DNA of 64,000 nucleotides. Source: Edaphochlamys debaryana. Lineage: Eukaryota > Chlorophyta > Chlorophyceae > Chlamydomonadales. Below, piece after piece: positions 12,001-23,100 of the stretch (position 1 is the stretch's first letter; each line of letters begins with the position of its first letter). The notes under the pieces are model-generated. The model was given only the letters and a program-made list of their open reading frames with translations, did not search any database and was not told where the DNA came from. The translations under genes and the position numbers were made by a program. Location: the NCBI GenBank assembly GCA_016858145.1, contig JAEHOE010000006.1, positions 1,240,001 through 1,304,000 of the forward strand, written 5' to 3'.

Positions 12001-12818
12001 GGTCGCGTGGCCCAGCGGTGTGCCGTGCACCTCCGCCGGCAGGCTGCGGGTGGACACGCTGGCTCGGGGCCGCGGCCGCGGGCCCGCCCCCGCGCCGCCA
12101 AGCACGCTGGCGCTGTGGTCGTCATGGCTCGCGCCCCACGGCTCTGTGGCGATCCCTGTAGGCACTGACACAGTCACCGTCGCCCATGTGGGTCGGGGCT
12201 CTTGGCCGTCCCCGGCCTCTGCCCCGCCCACAGCCGCCGCCGCAGCTGCAGCCGCAGCCGCCGCAGCGGCAGTGCTGTTGCGCACTGCCTTGGCGACCGC
12301 GTCCGCACCCGCCTGAGCGGAGAGGCCCCGGACGCCGCACCCGGCCCCGGGACCGGCGCCGCTTCCGTCCGTGTCCCCAGCGCCCGTCGCCCCTGTGCCG
12401 GCGGCGCTGCTGCCGCCCGCCCCCGCGGTTCCGTCGCCAGAACGGACTGCTGCGAGAGTGGCGCCGCGCGGGTTGCCGACCTCCGCCTCAAGTTCCGCGT
12501 CCGGAAGAGCCCCCAGCAGGCCGGCTGCCAGCGCCTCCTCGACATCGAGGGTCACCTCGATGCAGCCCTGCGGAGCACGGTAGAGAGCTCAGTGCTAGAC
12601 CAACGGGCCTTCTCATGCCACTGCCCTTGCGCAGATACCCCTTACGCCTGTAAAAGGCTGATCATCTGCACCGCCCTCTCCACGCCACCCCTCCCACGAC
12701 CCACCCTCCGGACGTAGTAGTCCGCCAAGCGGCAGCCGCTGCGCTGCGCCAGATCCCCGAGCGCTCGTCCAAAGGAATCCGGATCCAGATCTTCCGGGTC
12801 CCGGCCCGACACCTTGAC
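9086..12818 (-). CDS. SPL1-like membrane protein (post-SBP region), 5' end unresolved
   Basis: Exons in consistent phase: 12818-12705, 12567-11450, 11284-10781, 10613-10266, 10111-9661, 9487-9086 (978 residues; first exon incomplete). The first visible block, VKVSGRDPEDLDPDSFGRAL, followed by YYVRRGCIEVTLDVE, matches the layout of the region after the DNA-binding domain in plant SPL1/SPL12 proteins (FKLFGKxPxxFP... SYIRPGC). Later blocks GLLYDTGVWLRC and LQFAHAHGLRALAAELQ also fit. The C-terminus has hydrophobic segments around YLLDLLCLLDLAMRLGLL, LLPPAAALLLAALRLPLYLL and AMTAAFLLTTLACHVYL, as in membrane-anchored SPL1-type proteins. No SBP zinc finger is visible in any frame between 12818 and about 13900. 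The open frame continues upstream to about 12930 and beyond without an ATG. The family link is an inference from motif order; the exon chain is stronger than the name. Confidence 0.55.
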
Positions 12819-13974
12819 CTGCACGCACGCCAGGCTCAGCACCGCGCCGTAGCGGCAGGGGCCCGAGAGCGCATGACGAGGGCAGAGTGCGGTGGTGGAG
12901 GCCGAGATGGAGGTGGCGGAACCTGCCGTCGCCTCCTGGCCTGGCGTCGGCCCACTATAGCAGCGGCGCGAGGCGCCCGAGGATGCGGTCGGGCAGGCCG
13001 AAGAGCCGCAGAGGAGCGCGTGTCTGACCGCCTTGCAGGAGCTCGGGCTGGATCGGATCCAGCCTCGGCGACAAGTGACAGGCACCGCGTCATTTATGCG
13101 ACAGCACGGTGGCAGGCTACGGCCCACGCAGCTGCCAGCAGCGCCGCAGCCCACGCATGGCTTCCCGTGGGCCGCAGGTGCATGCCAGCTGGGCTGCGAG
13201 AGGCTGCGCTGGGAAGGACAGCTGTATTGCAGGGCCCAGCTGGTGGGGCTGGGCGGCTCCGGTGCATGGAGCCGGCCGGTGTCAGCTGGCGGGGCGTCCG
13301 AAAGAGCCCCAGGGTTTACGCCGGACTGCCGTTCGCCGTTCCCGGACGCCGTAGTGGCCTCCGACAACGGGTGCGGCTCATAGCCGCTGTGCGCTCCATC
13401 ACCGCTGCAAAGAGACGAAGTCGCTCCTCCCGTAGGACCTGGCGGAGCGACAAACACCGAGGTCGCCAATCAATTCGCGCTGTACACCTTGAACGTGGTC
13501 ACAGGCCTCCAGACACGAGAGTCAATGCCCCCAAGCTTGCGTCTACTGGCTGCCGCGTGTCGGACGTCCCGGGGGGTGGGTAAAAAGAAATACACGCCCA
13601 TATGGTCGCACCTGCGGCTGTGGAGCCGAGGAGCCGAGCCAAGGGTTGCCGCCACCCCACCTAAGCCTAGAATAGGCCTCACCCTCACGCTCGACTGCTT
13701 TGTGCAGGGCTCCGCGCGTCTGCGGAGGTGGAACGGGGTCTCCTTGGCCACATCCCCGCGCTGTTTTCCACGAGGCCCATGAACGGATGCTGAGCAGTAG
13801 CAGAGAGATAGCGTCAAGAGCGTGCGTCGAGTCACTCGGGCTCGGGAGTCTATTTTTGTCGCTGAGCATGGCCTGCGCCCTCAGTTGAGCTATGTCGTGT
13901 TTCTCATGTCTTAGATGAATTGTGTGCACAAACCAGTGGCGGTGGGACGGGCAACTGGCCTCCGCCAGGTTCCG
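12819..13974. other. Region between SPL1-like gene and DnaJ-type gene
   Basis: Contains the unresolved 5' part of the SPL1-like gene and presumably both promoters, because the two genes diverge. A minus-strand frame open from 13469 to 12706 lacks an ATG and looks like mixed intron and exon. No cysteine/histidine pattern of an SBP domain was found. Confidence 0.4.
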
Positions 13975-14988
13975 ATGCGCGCCCAAAAGCTGCATTGCGT
14001 GCGCTGCCCGGCCGGAAAACGCTCGCCCGCTTCCAGATACGTGGTGAAACGCACCTTTAGATTCGCAATGGCGACGTCTTGCTGGCCGCGGTCTGGCACA
14101 GGCGTTGGGCGCCCTAGTAATGGACCAGGCCGCACGCTCCACCCCGACGTCTACGTCGGTGCAGCCAGCCGTCCAGCGACGCGAGGTAGAACCTGAACAC
14201 TTGCTGTGAAACCCTGCAAACCCGCCAAGAACCCGGCGACGCCCTCGCGTGCCGGCGTGCAGCCCCTCAGCCGTCCGAGAGCCCCCTGCCTCGGCAATCC
14301 TTCCTTATCCTCCTCGCTTTGCCCTGCCCTGCTTCCCTGTCCAGTTCGAGCCTGTGAGGCGGAGGCCGGTGGCGTGCCGCTGGCACTGGCAGGCCTTGCG
14401 CTAGCGGGCGCAGCGGCGCTGCCGCAAGCGGCCGCGGCGACGGTGGCGTGGCTGGTGGGCTTGGGGTGGGCGGGCGTAGACAGGAGGGCACAGGAGTCCC
14501 CAGCCTTGCCTGGGCAGCTCTGTAAAGTCTGCAGCGGGAAGCGAGGCCGCGGGTGTGGGCTTGCGCTGGGTGACGGGAAGCAGAGCACCCACGGCCGCAG
14601 CATGCTGCTGTCGCTCTTACGAGCACCGACACACGGCATGAAATCCCAATCGCCCAAGCCTTCTTCCGGCTCCTTGCGCCACCCTCGCCACGCTGCACCA
14701 GTAAACCCCCTTCCACCGTGCACACCCCTCGCCCCCCGGCCATTCCCAACCCTCCAGAAGCCGCGCAAGTGCCAGGTCTGTTATGGAGCGGGCTACACGC
14801 CCTGTCACGTGTGCCACGGACGGGGCAAGCTGGGCGGCGGCTTCAAGGGGGTGGAGCTGCGCCCCTGCGCTGAGTGCGGGGCGCGGGGGCGGGTGCGCTG
14901 CGAGCCGTGCGCGCACACGGGCCTCGCCAACCACTGGCTCTGGAAGCCATCCGACAACCCCGGGTGGGGGGCACGGGGCGGCTCGTAG
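13975..14988 (+). CDS. Plastid DnaJ-type CXXCXGXG zinc-finger protein
   Basis: Three exons keep phase: 13975-14185, 14345-14454, 14758-14988. Residues 1 to about 72 are basic and Ser/Ala-rich with VRAC near the first junction, a typical plastid transit-peptide cleavage context. The alternative in-frame ATG at 14068 would give 152 residues, and 13915 is also in frame. Exon 2 encodes a hydrophobic Ala/Leu stretch, possibly a thylakoid anchor. The last exon holds four cysteine pairs: CQVCYGAG, CHVCHGRG, CAECGARG and CEPCAHTG, then NHWLWKPSDNPGWGARG. This is the DnaJ-type zinc-binding fold without a J domain, as in plant proteins such as LQY1 and BSD2 that assist assembly of photosynthetic complexes. 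The particular partner cannot be read from the sequence. Exon 2's end is the least certain point. Confidence 0.7.
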
Positions 14989-17126
14989 GGATACGTAGGG
15001 GTACGGACGGACGGGGGCGTACGCGCGTTTCTGACCGGTGGGAACGGGCCCCGTTGCCAGCCCGTACCACACCGAACGGTTGGCAGCACACGGCACGTGG
15101 CGGCGGGTTGAGGTTCAAGTGGGGCGCGTGCGATTTGGGGGTTGGGGGCATGACTAAACGCTTACAGGCGATCAGGGCCGCTTGAAGTCACCCCGCGAAC
15201 CTGCCGCCTGGCGCTTACCTGCAATGGGGGGAGGATGTCAGGCGGGGGGCCCATGCCCGTTGGGCTTGGGCAGAGGGGTCACAGGGCCTCGACAGGTGTA
15301 CATACGGTACTGGTACAGAGTGCTGGTTGGTGGGTGCTGGGTGCTTGATGTAGGGGGAGCACCGCGGAAGCCGTGTCCTGCCTGCAACCCCGGACGTTGG
15401 CGCGGCAGGGCGATCTGTGCAATGGAATTGCCAAACGGGCGGTCGGTTCCGCAGCAGACGGGTGGGCACTTAGAGGAGGTAGCCTACGTTGCGGCCTTGT
15501 ATGATATGTGGGTACTGTGTGGTGATGGTGGGCACTGGAGGGCGCCTGGCGGCCGTGTGACAGGCGCTGCACAAGCGGCCGAGGTCGTCTCCCTCATGGG
15601 CAAAGCGGCTGGGACAGGGGTACTCTGACGGGAGCGCGGGCACTGCCCTTGCCAGTGCAGGGAGCACCGGGAGCTGTGCGGCAGTGCAGGGCGCGTGGAT
15701 CGGCCTCGTGTGGGCTGTGAGGATGCACTTGGGTGCACCAGGCGGATGGGTATCGAAGGAGGTTGTCGCAAGGGTCTGCCGGTGGGCAAGGTGTGAGCAG
15801 CCAAGTGTTGGGAGCAGGAGCAATACTACGGGATCGCAGGGAGGACGTGCGAGGACGTATGTGCGAGGGGTAGGCAGGGAGGACAATGCGAGGACGTGGG
15901 GCTGAGTTGGATGGGAAACTGCGGAAAGGGAGAGAGGTCCGGCGGTCCGGCCCTGAAGATGTGTGAGGATTAAGACAGGCAGGCTGGGAACTGCCGCGCT
16001 ACATGTAAAAGCGCCAGCCGCGCACCGTGTCAACCGCTCACAACACGTGCACTTCGGGCGCCACCGGTCGGCCACACCAACATCACCGCCTGAAGCGAGA
16101 GGGACACGAGCGGCCCTGTCCCTTTCGCGCGCAACCCCTGCGACCGGTGGAGCAGTGCAACTCCTCCGTCGTCCGATGCTACCCCTCCACACCTGCCCCA
16201 CACCTCTCGGACCAACCCTCTGCGCGGGCCCTTGCCGTGCGCGTGAGGGCCGCCCGAGCCACGCTCCACACCTCTCGTCCGGCCTACCTCACATCTCAAC
16301 CTACGTACAGCCGCTAGGCCGGCCCCTGCGCACTAAACACGTGGAGCTTGCTTTATGCAGCCACTACCGTTCCTGTGGCCTGCGCTTCCTCGGCCTCTAG
16401 AGCAGCCCTTACCACACGACACGGCACACTACGATAGCGCTTTTGGGGTCCAGGCGCCTCGGGTCCACGCGCCTCCCACCAGCACCGCCTAGCACCTCCA
16501 TCTGGCACCGCCACCCGCGTCCGCAGCATCCCGCAGCCCCGCAAATTTCTCGCCCTCCGTCCGCACAAGGCCTGCCGGATGCCACTCACGCCCTGCTCAC
16601 CGCCTGTCTATGCCCCGCCCCCTGCCCCCACGGCACCGGCCATCAGCGCACAGCACACGCCGTCGGTCTCGTCCGTCCTCCGCCGTCGCCCTCTCCTTCC
16701 CTCCGCCGCGGCCCCCTTCGGAGGCGCAGGGCATACATGAAGCATACCCCAGGACGTTGCCGCAGGAAGCGCGAGAAGAGGCGGCGCCGGGGCCCCTGCC
16801 GGCTCTCCCGCTAGCGCACATCCGCGGCGCTAGGAGTCGCACGCACCCGCCGCTGCCCGTGCCTCGCCGCCTCCCTCCGGGGAGGCGCAGCTCGGCTCCC
16901 CCACCCCGCAGACGTCGCCATTGCACTGACCGCGGCCGACCCCGGCCCCACGCCTGCGCTGCGACAGCCGCCCGACGGTCGGGAGCCCCAGCTCCTCCGC
17001 ATGCCCAACTTCCCGTCCCCTCCTCCTCCTTCCTCCGCCTCCCCACCCTCGTTGCTCCCCCTCCACCGCACCTCCAAATCCCCCGCCTCCGCCGCCTCCG
17101 CCTCCCCCCCTGCCGGCCTCCGCCCC
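14989..17126. other. Convergent intergenic region between DnaJ-type gene and RPB2
   Basis: No supported gene. It must hold the 3' untranslated regions of both neighbours. A TGTAA word on the plus strand at 16003-16007 could end the DnaJ-type transcript. Around 15838-15898 a short run repeats GAGGACG/GAGGACA words. The minus-strand frame 16201-15470 shows no recognisable domain. Confidence 0.45.
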
Positions 17127-20100
17127 CTACTTCTCGAACTGCATGCGCGGGGCGATGCACATGGCCATGAGCTCCTGGAACAGCAGCTTGCAGGCGTAGG
17201 GGATGAACACCTGGGAGGGGGGTGGATGGGTGGGAGGGTACCGGTAAGAGGTAGGAAGAGGAACGTGCCGGTGTGCATGGCGGGAAAGCGACATCCTCTT
17301 CAGCCCTGCCCCACTACTTTTACAGGGACTCGCACACTTCCACCCCCCCCCCCCCACGACCACCCAACCGCCCCCGCCCCCAACCACCGCACCCCTCCCC
17401 CCCTACTCCTCGCACCTGGTAGATGTTGGAGCCGTCCTTGTAGATGGTCGACGTGAACTGCTGCTTCTTGAGGTTGGCCACCGCGATGAGCCCCGAGCGC
17501 TCGCACACGTGGATGCGGTAGGCGTCCGACTGGTCGAACAGGCGCTCCTTGAGAAAGGCGGCGGAGCCGTGCGAGATGATGCTGTTGGGGGGGGGGAGGG
17601 GAGGGGGGGGAACGGCGCGGGTTGGTTGGGGTCCTGTCATCATCCTTGACCGGGCAAAATGTAAGCCCCATCAGCTCCCCCAGGCCATGCTCTTGAAGGT
17701 GCCAGGTTAATTCTCGGACGCTGCTGTGCGACTCACCAGTCGCGCTCCATCTCGCCGAAGCTGTTGGGGGGTGGGGGGAAGGGGGGGAGAGGGATTGGGT
17801 GGAGTGGGGATGGGGAGGGGTGCGCATGGGGAGGGGTGCGGGATGGGAGTGGAAGGCGGTGCTGTGGTGATGCGGCGTCCCCGGCCCCACTGGCCGCCTC
17901 CACAGTGACCCCCACCCCCTCCAGGGCGCTCACCGCAGGCCTCCGTCCCTGGCGCGTCCCTCCGCGGGCTGGCGCGTGAGCACCTGCACCGGCCCCCGCC
18001 CGCGGGAGTGGATCTTGAAGTCCACCATGTGCTTGAGGCGCTGGGGGGGGGCAGGGACGGAGGAGGGAGGGGGAGGGAGGGCGGGAAGTGCGTTACTGGT
18101 GCAGCGGGACAAGACCGGGATCCGGCGTTCAAGGAGTAAAGCTGCATATGTCGCGCCGACTTGCACAGCTACTTGTACAGCTGCTGCTATCGCGTAGTCG
18201 CGCGCAGATTAAGGTCGGTGCGACCGCGAAATGTTCGGCATGCCGACACCCCGACCATGCACGTCGCGCCGACTTGTGCGCGCAGCGAACATGTCGACAG
18301 CCTGACCTCGCTGTACTCGCTGTGCGGCGTGCTCATTCTACACAAGCTACATAATGAGCAGAGCTCTTACGCCGCGCGACCGCGACCGCGGCCGCGAGGC
18401 CCAAACGTGTGCCCGAGAATGTCGGCATGTCAGCATGCCGGCCGGCCGACCTCGCGCGTCGCGCCGCCACGAGCTACCGCCTAATACCTCAGCTGATACA
18501 ACTTCAGCACACCTAATGGCATATCCGTAGCTCCTTTACAGCAGACGTGCCGCGCCGGCCTGCAGCCGGTTTCGCACCTGGTAGTAGGTCGGGTTGAGGA
18601 AGATCTGCGCCTTGACCTGCCGCCCTGTGTGTCCGCTATACATGACCTCCCAGCCTCGGCGCTGGTAGCCCAGGTCGTGCAGCATCTGGGACACATTGTC
18701 CACCGTCACCTGGGGTGCGGGGGGGAAGGGGGCGAGGGGTGGTGGTGGCGGGGTGGGACGGATTGAGCGGCGGTAGGTGTAAGGGCAAGGAGCGCTATTC
18801 GGGGGCAGTGTCGGGGCAGATGACCCCCAAAGCTCGCGAGGCCAGTGCCCCCAAGCTCGCACCTTGGTGAAGGGCGTGGCGTCACCCTCGGAGCCCATGA
18901 GCGAAGCCACCTGGGGGGGAAGGCGGACAGGTGGATGAGGGGTGGTGTGAGGGTTGGGACGGGGGGCGTCAAGGGTCAACGCCGCGGCAAGTAGGCCAGC
19001 CCAGGCGGCACGCAGTGCGCCTTGCCTCTCTCCCTAACCCTCCCCCTTTACCCCCCTCCCCCTCCCCCCCTCCCCCACCTTGCTCATGAGCGCCTCCACC
19101 AAGTGCCCGATGGTCATGCGCGAGGGAATGGCGTGCGGGTTGACGATGATGTCCGGCACGATGCCCTCGGCCGTGAAGGGCATGTCCTCCATGGTGTACG
19201 TGATGCCGCACGTGCCTTTCTGGCCGTGCCGGGAGGCGAACTTGTCGCCCACCTGCCAGGGGGGAGAGGGGGAGGGGGAGAAAGGGGGGGAGGGATGGGT
19301 GAGGGACGGGGGAAGATCGCGTGGTGAGAACGGCGTGGGGGTGGTCGGGCTGGCGGCTGCTGGCCCGGCGGCGGGCCCTCCTTGCGTCTTGCACCGGGAC
19401 CGGGCGCCCTGCCCCTGCCTTGCCTTGCCCCCGCCTCCACCCCCGGCCCCCTGCGGCCCCACCTGCGGGATGCAGATGGTCCGCACCCGGATCTTGACGA
19501 ACTTCTGGCCCTCGTCGTTGGTGGTCAGCATGACCTGGGGGGATGGGGAGGGCGGTAGCGTGTTCGAAGCTGAGCGGGATCGCGTCGCCTGGGCCAGGGA
19601 AGCATGGTCTGCTTGGGCGGGGCTGGACCGCGGCGGACGGCCGTGATGCAGGGCGTGCGGTGCACTCCACACTCACAGGCCACGAGGTACGCGAGAAGCT
19701 GAGGCACGGCGCGTGCCAAACCCCCCAACCTTTCCCCCGCTACCCCCCCCCCACGCACCTGGTCGATCACGCCCGCCTCGTGCCCCCTCAGCGCCAGCGA
19801 CGCGTCCTTCTTGGTGTGGCGCTGCACCGCCCCCGTGGGGTCGTCCGGCAGCTGCACGGTCTTGCCGCAGATGATGTCCTCGCCGGACACACGCGTGCCT
19901 GGGGGGGTGGGGTGGAGCGGGTCAGTGGTTTGGGTGGTTTGGTTTGGGTTTGGGAGGTGTGGGTACTGGCTTCCGGCGACCCCTGCATTACAGTGACCCA
20001 AGACCCAAGACCGCGCGTTGCCTCCCCCCTCCGCACCAGCCCCCCTCCCCCCACCCACCCGGCGGCACCAGGCCGTCCGCGTCCAGCTTGTCGTACGTGC

Positions 20101-23100
20101 CGTGCTTCATCTTGGCCGTGATGGAGGGGTCGGGCGCCTCGATCTCCTCGCGGGCCATCACGCCCGACTTCTTGACCTCCTCCTGTGTGTGTGGGGGGGG
20201 GGGGCAGGCAGGCGGGGGCGAGGGGCGATGACTACCGTACGAGGGTGAGAACTGCTGCTTGACCCGAGGTCGGGCACTGGCGAACGGGTGCAGGCCGGCC
20301 GGCTGCTCGTGTTAGCGGAGGCGAGGGCTGGTGACCGGGGTGAGTGCCTGGGCGCCAGCCACGGCCGCGGCGGACCGGCCGAGTTCCCCGTCTTCCCCAC
20401 GCTGCGCTAGCCGTCCGCCCCACCCCACCCTCGCCTCCCGCCGGCCCGCCCCCCTCCGCCCCACCTTGTAGGCGCGGTAGAATATGGACCTGTGGAAGCC
20501 CCGGTCGATGGACGAGCCGTTGAGCATGAGCGAGTCTTCCTGGTTGTAGCCCGTGTAGCACATGATGGCCACGATGGCGTTGATGCCTGGGGGGGGGGGG
20601 GGAGGGTGGTGGTGGGTTGAGGGGGAGAACCGAGGTATGGAGCAGGGGGCCGGCGAGGGCCAGAGCCAGAACTGTGGCGGCAGCTTGCGAGCACTTGGCG
20701 TGCGCTCCAGGAGATGGGCGTGTGCAGGCCCCTCTCACGGTGAGCGCGGCTCTTGACATGATGCCCCAGGAGCCCATGACCCCCCTCGCCCCCTTCCCCC
20801 CCTCACCCCCCACCTGCAGGCAGCTCCCTGAACTTGAGGTAGTCCATGGCGCGGGTGCACACCAGCGGCTTCTGGGGGTAGTACAGCACGAAGCCCTGGG
20901 GGGAAGGAGGGAGGGGAGGGGGGGAGGGGGGAGGGAGGTGATCTGGGCGGACTTGTGCTACTCCGCTAATGCTGGGAGGTCGAGGCCGCATTGGTTCCCC
21001 CCCCCATCAAGCAGGATACCTGGCCTTCCCTGCCCTCCTCGACGGCCCCTCCCCTCCCTGCCCCCCCCAACCCCCTCTCCCCCCACCTGCGTGTCCATGC
21101 GTGTCTGGTAGTTGGTGCAGTACATGCCCATGGCCTGCTTGCCCATGGCGGACTGGGGGGGGAGGGGGGGAAGAAGGCGGTTCAGGTTATGTTGGGAACT
21201 GAGCGGGATCGCGATGAAGAGGGAAGGCGGCTGTTTCACGGCAAGGCGAGATAGGGCAAGGCACCTCGCCAGCCCCCCGTATCCTTTCGAGGTCTACAAA
21301 CTCCCCTTTCCCCCTCTCTCCCCTCCCTGCCCCCCCACCTGGTACGTGTTGCGGGGCGACTGGTTGTGGTCGGGGAAGGGGATGATGGAGGCGCACACGC
21401 CCAGGATCATGGCGGGGTGGATCTCGCAGTGCGTGTACGTGGTGCCCGTGGCGGCGCCCGCCTCGCGGGCGTTACGCAGGTCGGCGATGGTCATGGCAAT
21501 CATGGTCGTCTCCTCCTCCTCCGCGTCGATGTACCTGCGGTTGGCGGTTAGTGGTTGGTTGGTGGTTTGCTTATGGCCTGCAGTGCAGGCCCTACACACG
21601 CGCTTCAGCCCCCCGAAACCGCTGCTCCGCCGCCCCAATCACCGGCTCCGTGAGAATCCACCCCAGCCCGCTGGGCGCCCTCGCCCCCCCACTCACTCCA
21701 CCAGGCCGTCCGCCACCAGCTGCGGCCACGCGTACTCCTCCTCATCGGGCGCTGGGAGGGGGGGGGGGGCGGAGGGAGGGGTGTAAGAGTCGCATTGAAG
21801 CATTGGAAGGCCCTGGCCGTCTCCTCACGGACTCCGCTCTCCCGCCTCTCGGCTCCCCTGGCATGGCGCCCCCGCCCCCCGCCTCCACCACCCGCCGCCT
21901 CCACCCCACCCTCCTCCCCAGCCCCGCCCCCACCCGGGTTGATGAGCCTCCGGATGTGGTGCTTGGACACCAGCAGGCGGTTGCCCTCCACGATGTAGAG
22001 CGGGCGGGAGGTGCGGCCGTAGTCGGTGAAGATGCGCAGCTCCTTGAGCGGGCCGTCGTAGATGATGGACACCTGGGGGGGGAGGGAGAGGGGTAGGGGA
22101 GGTGAGGGTGAGAGAACTGAGAGGGATCGCACCCACTCGCCGGCTGGGCCTTCCCACGGCTCCGTCGCCGGTCTGCCCCTTCCAACCCTTCCCTGCCACC
22201 CCAACCGTGTAACCCCCGGGGTCGTCTTAGCCCTCCTTGCCCCGCTCCGTTGCCCAAGCTGTCAGGGCCCCCCACAAACCCGGCTTCCCTCCCGCTCCCC
22301 ATACCCCAATCCTCACCTCCGTGCTGAACGCCACCTGCCGCCGCATGGCCCTCAGGTTCTTGATGAGGGCGGTGGGGTCGCGCTGGATGCCCAGCCACAC
22401 ACCGTTGATGAACACCTGGGCGCGGAGGGGTGAGCGCGTGAGGGGTGGTCATTAAAGTCGTTGGAGAGCAGAGGCAGAGAAGGAGCACGGGATGGGACGG
22501 CGGCAGGAGTCAGGCCGGCGGGGACAGGAAGCGGGACACCCCGCCCGCCCCATCCCCCGAGCCCAGCCGCCGCTCCCCGCCCCCGCCCTCCATCCCCCCC
22601 CCCTGCCTGCCCCCCGGTCCACGTCCGCCCCTCCCCCCACCTTGGTGCTTGCCGCGATGTCCGCGGGCGTGACCTCGTCCAGCGCCTCCGTGTTGAACTC
22701 CTCCAGGTGGGCCACCACGGGGAGGGAGGGCGTGCCCACTGGGGGGGGGGGGGGCAGGCGTGGGATGGGGTGGGGATCACGTGTCAGGATGGACGGTGTG
22801 AAGAAGCCATACGCCCAGACGAATCGGCTTCAAGGGGCATCCCCACTTTCGCCTTTCTCTTGATGCGCTGGAATGAGACTCAGCCGGCCCGTCGCTCCTG
22901 CCTACACCCCCTCCCTTCCCCTCCCCCCCCACCGGTGATGTAGCACATGAGCGCCATGTTCTTGACCAGCCCCACGGCCTGCCCCTCGGGCGTCTCGGCG
23001 GGGCAGAACATGCCCCACAGGCTGTTGTGCAGCTGCCGTGGCTTGGCCAGCTTGCCCTCGCGCCCGATGGGCGAGTTGACGCGGCGCAGATGGGAGAGCG

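Noticed and set aside
12706..13469. Minus-strand frame as N-terminal exon of the SPL1-like gene
   Set aside because: No ATG, no SBP pattern; only the end beginning with VKVSGRD is supported.
15470..16201. Minus-strand frame of 243 codons next to RPB2
   Set aside because: No motif and no codon signal; better explained as 3' flank.
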